DNA of 16,156 nucleotides from Deinococcus detaillensis (GCF_007280555.1 NZ_VKDB01000041.1:1-16156); one strand, 5' to 3'. Counted from the stretch's first letter, positions 1 through 6,430 are shown. Numbers and translations: made by a program. The notes: generated by a model from the letters alone, not told the origin.

Positions 1-170
1 GCCGGGCGTTTGGAAGGGACGAGATTATTGAGCGGCTGTGGCGCGGCGAGGGAAGCGTGGAGCATAAAGTGATTGACGTGTATGTCAGCACCCTGCGCCG
101 CAAAACCCACGACACCCTCATTGACACCATTCGCGGTACCGGCTACCGCCTCGGGCGCGGCACGTCGTGA
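1..170 (+). CDS. OmpR/PhoB-family response regulator, C-terminal end (5' partial)
   Basis: This is the 3' end of a response regulator gene cut by the window edge. The reading frame enters at base 3 and ends with TGA at 168-170. About 55 residues remain, matching the second half of the OmpR/PhoB winged-helix DNA-binding domain: the I-x-E-x-LW turn, the recognition-helix stretch VIDVYVSTLRRK, and the wing hairpin TIRGTGYRLG at the extreme C-terminus. Family members bind direct repeats in promoter DNA, often 10-11 bp apart, after phosphorylation of an N-terminal receiver domain that is not visible here. The stop overlaps the kinase start by one base (TGATG), so the two are translationally coupled partners. 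The target genes are not shown by the sequence, but the 11-bp direct repeats at four promoters in this window are reasonable candidates. Confidence 0.92.
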   Translation, partial: RAFGRDEIIERLWRGEGSVEHKVIDVYVSTLRRKTHDTLIDTIRGTGYRLGRGTS

Positions 171-1603
171 TGAAAACAGATGGGCCGGTTGCTGCTCCGT
201 CCAATTTCTCTTGCCTGAGTTTGAGCCGTTGGAGCCTGCGCCTCAAACTCACACTGGGCTACGCGCTGGTGTTTGCTGTCTCCATCGTGTTGGGCGCGGT
301 GGGTGTTTACGTGGTCTCCAGCGCGTCACTCACCGCGTCACTGGATCAGACGCTGCGGGAAACTGCTGCCGTCGCGCAGGCCAGTATTGAAACCCAGAAC
401 GGCCAGTCCTCGTTTTCGCCAGAGTTGAAAGCCACAGGCGACCTGACCATCGAACTGCTGTCTTCCAGGGGCAAACGTCTGGCCAGCATAGGAGCGGACG
501 AAGACATTAAAGAAGACAAAGCCAAGCCGCCACCACTCCAACTCGGCGCGATGGGCTTTGACAACAACCGTGTGTTCACCCAACGTCTGGCAGGCGGACA
601 GTATCTGCGAATCTCACGGCCCAGCGACACGCTAACAGAGCTGCTCACCGATCTGGCCCGCATCCTACTTTACGGCAGCATTTTGATGATCGCCGTAGCC
701 TGTTTGGTTGGCTACGTGCTGGCTGACCGTGCCCTAAAGCCCGTGGACGCGGTAGCGCGAACCGCCGCTGCGATTGCTGGACGTGGCAATTACCGTGAGC
801 GCGTTCCGGCGATGAGCGGCCACGACGAAATGGCCCGCCTGACCAACACCGTCAACGCCATGCTCGATCAGTTGGAACACACCATCGAGCACGAAAAACA
901 GTTTGCCCGCATCGCCGCCCACGAACTCCGCACGCCACTGACCGTACTCAAAGGCCGCTTGGAACTCACGCTGGAGCGCCCACGCGACGCCGCCGCTTAC
1001 CAAAAGGCGCTCAGCAGCATGCAGGGACGGGTCGACGCCCTCATTGCCTTATCTGAAAGTTTGCTGGCGCTTTCTCGCACGGACGCGCCCGCGCGACTGG
1101 AGCCGGTGGACCTCGCTGCTGCGGTGACCTTGGCAAGTGAGCAGTTCGGTGAGATAGCCCGCACTTCAGACAAGCGAATCGAACTTTCGCTCACCGAAAG
1201 CTGGGTCAGCGCTGAAGCTGAAGGCGTGCAGCGGGTCATCAGCAATCTGCTTGAAAACGCCCTCAAGTACAGCAGCGGTGAGACGGTGAAACTAAGCGTA
1301 AAATCGCAGGTACTCACTGTCAGCAGTGCGGGCGCGGGGCCTGAGCGTGACCAGTGGACGCGGCTGCTGCAGCCTTTTGAACGTGGCAGCGGCGTTCAAG
1401 GTATTTCAGGAAGCGGGCTGGGTTTGGCTTTGGTGGCCGCGTTGACCCGCCGCTGGAACGCAGAGCTAGTGCCGCAGTGGAGTCCAGCGCGTTTTGACGT
1501 GGAAGTGCAATTTCAAGCCGCACGGCCTCCAACCGGCCAAGCGACTTTGGTGCTGCACACTCAGCCCACTGCGCATTCAACGAAAGGCCAGATGCCGCTT
1601 TGA
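170..1603 (+). CDS. Membrane sensor histidine kinase
   Basis: A two-component sensor kinase of 477 residues. I chose ATG 170, which overlaps the regulator stop; a GTG at 167 is also possible. The order is: cytoplasmic N-terminus, TM1 (about 25-50), an extracytoplasmic domain (about 51-160) rich in polar residues, TM2 (about 163-185), HAMP linker (about 186-238), HisKA with phospho-acceptor His251 in the H-box AAHELRTPL, and an HATPase_c domain. In the ATPase domain the N-box NLLENALKYSS (359-369), F-box QPFER and G2 box GSGLGLALV are present. The G1 box is unusual: VSSAGAG stands where V-x-D-x-G-x-G is expected, so the adenine-binding Asp is a Ser (residue 386). ATP binding may be altered. 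The stimulus is unknown. Its stop overlaps the next gene, so regulator, kinase and PIG-L enzyme probably form one operon. Confidence 0.93.
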   Translation: MKTDGPVAAPSNFSCLSLSRWSLRLKLTLGYALVFAVSIVLGAVGVYVVSSASLTASLDQTLRETAAVAQASIETQNGQSSFSPELKATGDLTIELLSSRGKRLASIGADEDIKEDKAKPPPLQLGAMGFDNNRVFTQRLAGGQYLRISRPSDTLTELLTDLARILLYGSILMIAVACLVGYVLADRALKPVDAVARTAAAIAGRGNYRERVPAMSGHDEMARLTNTVNAMLDQLEHTIEHEKQFARIAAHELRTPLTVLKGRLELTLERPRDAAAYQKALSSMQGRVDALIALSESLLALSRTDAPARLEPVDLAAAVTLASEQFGEIARTSDKRIELSLTESWVSAEAEGVQRVISNLLENALKYSSGETVKLSVKSQVLTVSSAGAGPERDQWTRLLQPFERGSGVQGISGSGLGLALVAALTRRWNAELVPQWSPARFDVEVQFQAARPPTGQATLVLHTQPTAHSTKGQMPL

Positions 1604-2589
1604 AATGGTTCAGGGTGCTCGGCAAAAAACGCTTGATTGTCCTGCCTGCTGCGGTGGTGCTGGTCTTGGCTGCTTGGATTAATCTACCGCTGCTGAGCCA
1701 AGTCTTTGACCAAAGTAGCGATGTGGTGGCCGCTCTGCCTCAAGTAACAGCTTTTAAGCGCGGTCAGCGACTCCTCGTTCTCTCGCCGCATCCCGACGAT
1801 GAAACGCTGTGTTGTGCGGGCATGATTCAGCAAGCCCAAGCTGCTGGAGCGGCTGTGTATATCGTTTGGGTCACAGCAGGAGACGGCTTTGAAGTCGCTG
1901 CCGCGCTGAGTCAGCGTACCCTTAAGCCCAGCATTCATGACATGCGGGCGCTGGGCCAACTCCGCACCAACGAAGCTCACCGCGCCTCTGCGGTGCTGGG
2001 TGTGCCGCTGGGTCATACATTCATGTTGGGCTATCCAGATGGCGGTCTCTTTGCCCTGTTTACCACCAACTTTGAAGAGCCGTATACTGCGCCGCGCACG
2101 GGAGCAGCCAAGGTGTATGTCACGGGCGCACTGACACCGAGCGCTCCATTTAGTGGTCAGTCCCTGGAAGCAGATTTGGAGAAAGTGCTCAGCACTGTCC
2201 AGCCTGACTTGGTGCTGGCTCCAGCGCCGCAAGATTTTCACCCTGATCACCGCACGCTGTCGTATATCGCTCTGCGGCTGCTCTCAGCACGGCACCAAGC
2301 TTCACGGTTGAGATTTTGGGTGGTTCACGGCGGTCTGGAGTGGCCGCTGCCCAAGGGACTGCATCCTAAGCTCGCTCTCACCTTACCGCCGCTGGCTGCT
2401 CAGTTGCCGTGGACGCAGGTGACGCTCACGCCGGGTCAAGAAACCCTCAAAGCGCGGGCCACCGAGCAGTATCAAAGCCAGACCCGCATCATGAGCCGTT
2501 TTATGCATTCGTTTGTCAGAACCAACGAGCTGCTGAGTCCTGAAGCGGCGGCGGAAGAGCGGCTGTCGCCGCCGAAGACCTCACCTTGA
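1600..2589 (+). CDS. PIG-L/LmbE-family deacetylase, membrane-anchored
   Basis: A 329-residue member of the PIG-L (LmbE-like) zinc deacetylase family, whose characterised members remove N-acetyl groups from glucosamine-containing substrates. The metal-binding motif HPDDE is at 64-68 within LVLSPHPDDETL. A conserved R-x-x-E segment lies near 122-125, GYPDGGL at 144-150, and the late zinc-ligand motif HPDH at 214-217. A hydrophobic stretch at about 11-32 is a signal anchor, so the catalytic domain should face outside the membrane, unlike cytoplasmic bacillithiol- or mycothiol-pathway relatives. The start is TTG at 1600, overlapping the kinase TGA (1601-1603). A better-spaced ATG in this frame is absent. 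The last codons coincide with sequence similar to a gene further right (see 2571-2725), so the C-terminal tail may be altered. The substrate is unknown; an envelope or capsule amino sugar is an inference. Confidence 0.87.
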   Translation: MKWFRVLGKKRLIVLPAAVVLVLAAWINLPLLSQVFDQSSDVVAALPQVTAFKRGQRLLVLSPHPDDETLCCAGMIQQAQAAGAAVYIVWVTAGDGFEVAAALSQRTLKPSIHDMRALGQLRTNEAHRASAVLGVPLGHTFMLGYPDGGLFALFTTNFEEPYTAPRTGAAKVYVTGALTPSAPFSGQSLEADLEKVLSTVQPDLVLAPAPQDFHPDHRTLSYIALRLLSARHQASRLRFWVVHGGLEWPLPKGLHPKLALTLPPLAAQLPWTQVTLTPGQETLKARATEQYQSQTRIMSRFMHSFVRTNELLSPEAAAEERLSPPKTSP

Positions 2590-2725
2590 GAAGACCGTCT
2601 AAGCCCAGCGGGGCGCTCCCAAGAACCCGTTGCCGAGAACCGCACCGCGCTGTAGAGCCACTGCGGATAAGCTGCTGTAGCGCTGAGGGCTTGTGGATCA
2701 GCGTGAACGCCGCGCTCTCTTTCCG
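2571..2725 (-). pseudogene. Decayed C-terminal fragment resembling the 4772-5449 gene
   Basis: The minus strand here resembles the 3' end of the transglycosylase-like gene at 4772-5449, in the same orientation. Both encode RGVHADPQ exactly (bases around 2691-2711 and 4874-4897). Three residues are missing from this copy in the next stretch, then AAxxxWL matches (AAYPQWL versus AAHAKWL), and SQG(E)VFG matches near 2571-2590 versus 4802-4822, with about 19 extra residues in between. No start, N-terminal part or recognisable stop context is present. The fragment runs into the 3' end of the PIG-L gene on the opposite strand. I read it as the tail of a lost paralogue. A short dispersed repeat shared by both loci is the alternative. 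This fragment occupies much of the 343-bp gap between 2590 and 2932. Confidence 0.5.
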
Positions 2726-2870
2726 CTTGCTGAGAATGGTTTTGAAGTGCATTCAATTGATGCTCACGGGGACAATGAGGCCGTTTCAGCGCTTGTACCT
2801 GCTGTACCTGCTTCAGCCGCAAGCCTTATCAGGTTCAGATCGGAGGTCAGTGCGGCAGCGTACGTATCCT

Positions 2871-2908
2871 GAAAAAAGCGCCCGCAAGCCAATTTCGGTT
2901 TGCGGGCG
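2871..2908 (-). terminator. Rho-independent terminator of the helix-hairpin-helix gene
   Basis: Arms CGCCCGCAAGCC (2879-2890) and GGTTTGCGGGCG (2897-2908) form a 12-bp stem with one G-T pair and a 6-nt loop. Read on the minus strand, the stem is followed by a run of six T (complement of 2872-2877). It lies about 25 bp past the stop of the minus-strand gene ending at 2933. The plus-strand side lacks a T run, so it should act mainly for the minus strand. Confidence 0.88.
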
Positions 2909-2932
2909 TTGGTGGGGAATGGAGGAGCGAAC

Positions 2933-3613
2933 TCAGCCCGCTTTGAGCAGGGCGAGCAGCTCTTGCAGCGCCTTGACACTCTGAGCTTTGCTGGGCGTGC
3001 TGGAGCGAACCGCCGACAGTGCCTGATCCGCCGCGCCGTCTATGGTCGTCCATTTGGCATTGTTCTTGGCAGTCAGGGCCTTGGCGTCTTTGTCCCACAG
3101 CACCTCAAGCGCTTTGATGCGGGTTACGGCAGCAGACGGCTTGCTGCTTTGAACCAGCCCCAGCGTATCCTCGGTAATCTTGATCAGTGGACTGAGGTCG
3201 CCCAGCGGCCCAACATGAACTGCCTTGTTGGAGACCGCCGCAACGTTGGCCTTGCTGACAGCGACTGGCACGGGAGCAGCCATAACACTCTTGGACATAT
3301 CGAGCGTGATGTAAGGTGAAAATCCCCGCCACAGCCGCTGTCCGATGGTCTCGATCTTCTTTTCAAAGTCGCGCTGATCGGCGTAGGTGCGGTTGAGGAT
3401 AATGTCTTTACCAATCGAGGTGGGGACGCCGGGCAGGCACTTGAGGGTTTCGAGCGAGGCCGTGTTGAGGTTGACCTTAGCTTTGAGAGCCGCGTCGCAC
3501 TGCGCTTTAGTAAGCGGAGTTTCCGTGGTGGCGTTCTGGGCGGCGGCAGTCTGGATAGTGGTGAGGCCGAGAAGGGTTAGGGGCAGCAGAACGAGCATTC
3601 TAGGGGTGGTCAT
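2933..3613 (-). CDS. Secreted ComEA-like helix-hairpin-helix protein with C-terminal helical domain
   Basis: A 226-residue exported protein. A signal peptide occupies about 1-25 (hydrophobic core LLPLTLLGL, cleavage near TAAA-QN). Residues about 40-105 match the ComEA-type helix-hairpin-helix fold: KVNLNTASLETLKCLPGV, then IGKDIILNR and a repeat-like DFEKKIETIG. ComEA proteins bind double-stranded DNA non-specifically at the cell surface during transformation. A spacer (about 105-140) leads to an Ala/Lys-rich helical region (about 141-226) with spaced Trp residues (W173, W188) and no domain I recognise. Two Cys (39, 59) could form a disulfide. The start ATG at 3613 has an AAGGA ribosome site 8 bases upstream. 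A strong terminator follows the stop. DNA uptake is only one possible role; the domain could also bind another extracellular partner. Confidence 0.85.
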   Translation of the reverse strand: MTTPRMLVLLPLTLLGLTTIQTAAAQNATTETPLTKAQCDAALKAKVNLNTASLETLKCLPGVPTSIGKDIILNRTYADQRDFEKKIETIGQRLWRGFSPYITLDMSKSVMAAPVPVAVSKANVAAVSNKAVHVGPLGDLSPLIKITEDTLGLVQSSKPSAAVTRIKALEVLWDKDAKALTAKNNAKWTTIDGAADQALSAVRSSTPSKAQSVKALQELLALLKAG

Positions 3614-3705
3614 GATGGGTTTCCTTGGGGGTTGGCGCTGGGCCGAGAGAGGGCGGTGAGGAGAGGGGCAATAGCAGGTAACGTTGATTAAACAGGACGG
3701 ATGCG

Positions 3706-4506
3706 TCAGGTGATTTCCGTTTCTGACAGGCGAATCTGGTCTTTTCGGGTCAGGCTTAGGTAGATCACCACAGCCAAAATGGCCACCAAGAAGATGACGC
3801 TGGTCGTCACCGTGCCCAGTTCCAGCCCACCTACGTCCTTGGCCTGCGACATGTAATCGCCGATAGACGCGCCGAGGGGCCGGGTCAGGATGTAGGCGAT
3901 CCAGAAGGTGGCGATGGCGTCAAATTTCACGGCGAAGTGGGCCAGCGTGACTGTGCCAATCAGTCCGGCGAACAACAGGGCCGAATTCAAGTATCCGACG
4001 TTCAGGTTCTCGGAGATCAGATCGCCCGCTGCCGTGCCCAAAGCGAAGGTGAATAGCACAGTCAGCCAGTAGAACGCCTCGCGCTTGGCCGTGAAGATGC
4101 TGTGGATGGAGAGCGTTTTTTCGCTGCGGTACCACCCGATGAAGGTGAGGGCGAGCAGCACCGAGAAGATGATGGTGCTGGTCACCAGCGTGATGTTGAA
4201 GGTGTTGACCATGTTATCGGTGATCAAGGTTCCCACCACGCTAATCAGGACGACGCACAGCCAGTACACCCACGGTATATAGCGGCGTGCGCGAAACTGC
4301 ATCACGAGCGCGATCACAGTCAGTGAAATCATCAGCGCCGAGGTGCCCACCAGTCCAAAGTTGAGGTTGGTGTTGATCCAGTCGGCAGCTGTCTCACCAA
4401 CAGTGGTACACAAAATCTTGATGATCCAGAAGAACAGTGTGATCTCTGGCACCTTGCTGATCAGGATTCGCAGTGCGCTGTTTTGGGCGGGGACGGCAGC
4501 GGTCAT
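3706..4506 (-). CDS. COG4705-type multi-pass membrane protein with four internal repeats
   Basis: A 266-residue, almost entirely hydrophobic membrane protein resembling the uncharacterised COG4705 family, whose typical beginning is KVPEITLFFWIIKILCTTVGE. Four repeat units are visible. Each starts with an aromatic-Trp pair (F/Y-W at 26-27, 81-82, 146-147, 201-202) and has an Asp exactly 16 residues after the first aromatic (D42, D97, D162, D217), preceded by G-[ETA]-x-x-x. Each unit looks like two membrane helices, so about eight helices in all. Acidic residues conserved inside membrane helices suggest ion or metal handling, but no function is known to me. ATG 4506 has GGAGG six bases upstream and overlaps the stop of a 21-codon ORF, implying coupled translation. 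Transcription probably comes from the TATACC-repeat promoter at 4611-4642. No clear terminator separates it from the next gene. Confidence 0.85.
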   Translation of the reverse strand: MTAAVPAQNSALRILISKVPEITLFFWIIKILCTTVGETAADWINTNLNFGLVGTSALMISLTVIALVMQFRARRYIPWVYWLCVVLISVVGTLITDNMVNTFNITLVTSTIIFSVLLALTFIGWYRSEKTLSIHSIFTAKREAFYWLTVLFTFALGTAAGDLISENLNVGYLNSALLFAGLIGTVTLAHFAVKFDAIATFWIAYILTRPLGASIGDYMSQAKDVGGLELGTVTTSVIFLVAILAVVIYLSLTRKDQIRLSETEIT

Positions 4507-4568
4507 GCTTGGCCTCCGCGCAAGGAGCTAAGGGCAGGGGCAAGGATGGTGCGGGGGTGCTGATTCAT
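4503..4568 (-). CDS. 21-residue upstream ORF coupled to the membrane-protein gene
   Basis: A short ORF encoding MNQHPRTILAPALSSLRGGQA. Its ATG (4566-4568) is preceded by a perfect AGGAGG (4576-4581) with 7-base spacing, the strongest ribosome site in the window. Its TGA (4503-4505) overlaps the ATG of the downstream gene as ATGA. The ribosome site of the downstream gene lies inside this ORF. These features suggest a leader peptide that couples or regulates translation of the COG4705-type protein. The peptide has no recognisable domain, no run of one amino acid to suggest attenuation, and no membrane segment. It may act only through translation. The coding call rests on the ribosome site and overlap alone. 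Confidence 0.5.
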   Translation of the reverse strand: MNQHPRTILAPALSSLRGGQA

Positions 4569-4610
4569 TGTTGAACCTCCTGCGCGGGCATTTGTTCAAA
4601 GCGCATGGGC

Positions 4611-4642
4611 AGTGTAAGAAAGTAAGGTATAAACGCGGTATA
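4611..4642 (-). promoter_or_regulatory. TATACC direct-repeat promoter, site 1
   Basis: On the minus strand, TATACC (4642-4637), 5 bp, TATACC (4631-4626), 9 bp, then a -10-like TACACT (4616-4611). No -35 consensus is present; the repeats sit over that position. The predicted transcript starts near 4604, leaving about 35 bases of leader containing the AGGAGG of the 21-codon ORF. The same spacing occurs at 5457, 6394 and 10561. Confidence 0.72.
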
Positions 4643-4690
4643 GCAGGGCAGCACGGAGCGGGCGGAGATTGCCATACCCACACATAGACG

Positions 4691-4722
4691 ACAAATTGAC
4701 GCCCCACCGATTGGGCGGGGCG
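4691..4722 (-). terminator. Likely terminator of the transglycosylase-like gene
   Basis: CGCCCCACC (4700-4708) and GGCGGGGCG (4714-4722) form a GC-rich 9-bp stem with one G-T pair and a 5-base loop. On the minus strand it is followed by TCAATTTGT, a weak T-rich tract. It lies about 50 bp after the stop at 4772 and before the next promoter. Confidence 0.6.
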
Positions 4723-4771
4723 CAGTACTGGAGCTGAAGAACGTCACTTCGACGCTGTGGGCGGTGTGCTT

Positions 4772-5449
4772 TCAGACAGCGGACAGTTGGCCGCTGAAAT
4801 TGCCGAAGACGCCTTGAGAAGGACGGGCCAGCCATTTGGCGTGGGCGGCAATTGCTCGGCCCCTCACTGATGGCTGCGGATCAGCATGGACGCCACGTTT
4901 TCCTGTGATACCAAGGCTGTAAAGCGTGCCAAGCACCGCTGGGTTTTCAAGGAGATCGACGCCGCCGCGCTGCCAATAATCTACGGTGGAACGCAAGCAA
5001 GCGGCCACCAGAAACGGCGCTTGTCCGTCACTCAGGAGGAAGTGGCGAGATTGGGAGGCGCTCGTCAGCACAGGCAGGTGGCCTTCCGCACTCAGCCGTG
5101 CCAGCGTGCCGCCTTTCATCTGCGCTCGGCCCAAACTAAATGTGTCCACGCTGCGGCCACAGGCACGCTCAATGCTTTGAATCAGCAGTTGTTCGGCCCA
5201 ATCCGGCAACAGCATACTCAGGCGCATCAGGGCATTTTGAAAATGATCGGCGGCGTCCAAGCGGGTGCGCTCGTCAGCCAGGATACTGGCGATCAGCGCG
5301 GGTGAAATACCAAACTGCTGACCCGCCTGAACAATCTCCCGCTGCGTTTGAGCGCTGAAAATCACCTGACGCAGCCGCATCTCGCGCCGCCACTGCTGCA
5401 CCTGAGTCCAACCAAACATGGGCCAACGAGATTGAGTCAAAGTCTTCAT
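4772..5449 (-). CDS. Lysozyme/transglycosylase-fold protein without signal peptide
   Basis: A 225-residue protein with features of the lysozyme-like (soluble lytic transglycosylase) fold. FGISPALIASILADE (46-60) resembles the catalytic helix, with Glu60 as candidate acid. SLGRAQMK (105-112) resembles the S-x-G-x-x-Q motif that follows. A late helix and NPAVLGTLYSLG (169-180) match the closing N-P-x-x-x-x-x-LYN-x-G region, here with Ser for the usual Asn. Such enzymes cleave the peptidoglycan glycan strand. No signal peptide or membrane segment is visible, so export is unexplained. The assignment is by motif memory and is moderate. The ATG at 5449 lies only 7 bases past the predicted -10 of site 2, so the mRNA is probably leaderless. 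A decayed copy of its C-terminus appears at 2571-2725. Confidence 0.65.
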   Translation of the reverse strand: MKTLTQSRWPMFGWTQVQQWRREMRLRQVIFSAQTQREIVQAGQQFGISPALIASILADERTRLDAADHFQNALMRLSMLLPDWAEQLLIQSIERACGRSVDTFSLGRAQMKGGTLARLSAEGHLPVLTSASQSRHFLLSDGQAPFLVAACLRSTVDYWQRGGVDLLENPAVLGTLYSLGITGKRGVHADPQPSVRGRAIAAHAKWLARPSQGVFGNFSGQLSAV

Positions 5450-5456
5450 GCCGCGC

Positions 5457-5488
5457 AGTCTGAGCCAAGTCGGTATAAAGGCGGTATA
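5457..5488 (-). promoter_or_regulatory. TATACC direct-repeat promoter, site 2
   Basis: On the minus strand, TATACC (5488-5483), 5 bp, TATACC (5477-5472), 9 bp, then CAGACT (5462-5457) in the -10 position. Seven bases separate this from ATG 5449, so the transcript would begin at or next to the start codon. The site begins only 13 bp after the stop of the hydrolase gene, giving the downstream gene its own promoter. Confidence 0.7.
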
Positions 5489-5500
5489 GCGTGACCATCT

Positions 5501-6334
5501 TCAGCGGTGCTGCAAGAAAAACGCCCCAATCTGCCGTCCTATTTCGGCATTCACGTAGCCGTGCGTGAGGTGCTGGCCGCTGACTTGCACCACCTCGACG
5601 CTCGCTCCAGCGCTGCGGGCCAGATGAGCCAAGCGGCCTCCATTTTTGGCGCTACTGACCACCGTATCTTGCGGGCTGACCACCACTATCAGTGGCGTGC
5701 GCCTGCCCACAAAGTGCCGAAAGTAATTGACTGGATCAGATGTGATGAGAGGCGCTGAGCCGTAAGCGGCGGTGATACTTTTTCCCCTGCTCACCGATGA
5801 CCTCACTGCGTCTTGCAAGTTGACCCGCCCAGCCACCAGCGCCACCGCTTTGATGGGAATGCCCAGCGTGCGGCGGTAAGCGGTGAGCGTGGCGGGCAGA
5901 GCGCTCATAGAAACGCCCAATGTATAGACCCGCCCATCATGCTGGAAGTGCGGTAAGGCGGCTTTGTAGCTGCGCTGGATGGAGGACAGCGCCGCCGTGT
6001 TGCCCCAGGTGCTCGGCCCACCGTCGCTGCTGAGCAGCAGCACGAAGCCCTGCGTGTCAATGGCGTCCAGTAGGGTGTCAAACGGTGCATGTTGGATACC
6101 AGCGCTCGCCAGCCCGCCGCGCCCGTGTGAGACGATCACCAGACTGCACGGTTTGGCCCGGCAGGCTTTGGGGACGACGAGTTGCGCGTCGCCTGCTGCA
6201 TCAGGCAACGTCAGATTTCGATGCCCATCCGGATCATTGACCCAAGCGGCCAGAGCCCCTGGTTGAAGCGGCGCGAAGGTCAGCAGCGCCGCAAACGACA
6301 GGCGAGTCACAGATGGGAGTAGAGACATAAGCAT
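5501..6334 (-). CDS. Secreted alpha/beta-hydrolase
   Basis: A 277-residue exported alpha/beta-hydrolase-fold protein. The signal peptide covers about 1-30 (core LSFAALLTFA, cleavage near ALAA-W). The oxyanion-loop motif SHGRGG is at 69-74, the nucleophile elbow G-V-S-M-S at 140-144 (Ser142), the candidate acid Asp223 in SPQDTVV, and the catalytic His at 255 or 258 (SGQHLTHGY). It resembles esterase or dienelactone-hydrolase-like enzymes; the substrate is unknown. Two starts are possible, ATG 6334 and ATG 6328 (codon 3). A -10-like TACACT (6342-6337) lies immediately upstream and would favour a leaderless start at the second. It is divergent from the NodB deacetylase gene and followed after 51 bp by the transglycosylase-like gene. 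Confidence 0.83.
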   Translation of the reverse strand: MLMSLLPSVTRLSFAALLTFAPLQPGALAAWVNDPDGHRNLTLPDAAGDAQLVVPKACRAKPCSLVIVSHGRGGLASAGIQHAPFDTLLDAIDTQGFVLLLSSDGGPSTWGNTAALSSIQRSYKAALPHFQHDGRVYTLGVSMSALPATLTAYRRTLGIPIKAVALVAGRVNLQDAVRSSVSRGKSITAAYGSAPLITSDPVNYFRHFVGRRTPLIVVVSPQDTVVSSAKNGGRLAHLARSAGASVEVVQVSGQHLTHGYVNAEIGRQIGAFFLQHR

Positions 6335-6336
6335 TC

Positions 6337-6368
6337 AGTGTAGAGGCAAAGGGTGAAAACGCCGTAGA
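6337..6368 (-). promoter_or_regulatory. Degenerate TATACC-type promoter, divergent from site 3
   Basis: On the minus strand, TCTACG (6368-6363), 5 bp, TTCACC (6357-6352), 9 bp, TACACT (6342-6337). Each box matches TATACC at four of six positions, the spacing equals that of the four clear sites, and the hexamer is identical to the -10 of site 1. It would drive the alpha/beta-hydrolase. Chance resemblance is possible. Confidence 0.35.
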
Positions 6369-6393
6369 GCAAAACGCCGCGCCTGAGCTTGCT

Positions 6394-6425
6394 TATACCC
6401 TCCCTATACCATTTGGACTTAATGT
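6394..6425 (+). promoter_or_regulatory. TATACC direct-repeat promoter, site 3
   Basis: TATACC (6394-6399), 5 bp, TATACC (6405-6410), 9 bp, then TAATGT (6420-6425) as -10. Five bases later lies GTG 6431, the deacetylase start, so the mRNA is probably leaderless or nearly so. It sits in the divergent intergenic region with the hydrolase gene. Confidence 0.72.
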
Positions 6426-6430
6426 GAGTT

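Noticed and set aside
1684..2250. 188-codon antisense ORF within the PIG-L gene
   Set aside because: It lies opposite a gene with clear catalytic motifs, contains no domain, and has no ribosome site.
3666..3682. GTTACC-N5-TTGCCC upstream of the helix-hairpin-helix gene (- strand)
   Set aside because: The spacing is right but the boxes are poor, and no -10-like hexamer follows after 9 bp.
4274..4280. Single GGTATA inside the membrane-protein gene
   Set aside because: It has no partner 11 bp away and lies in coding sequence, so it is not a TATACC-repeat site.
4565..4747. 60-codon minus-strand ORF covering site 1 and the leader ribosome site
   Set aside because: It would run through a terminator hairpin and promoter and has an atypical composition; the 21-codon ORF explains the ribosome site better.
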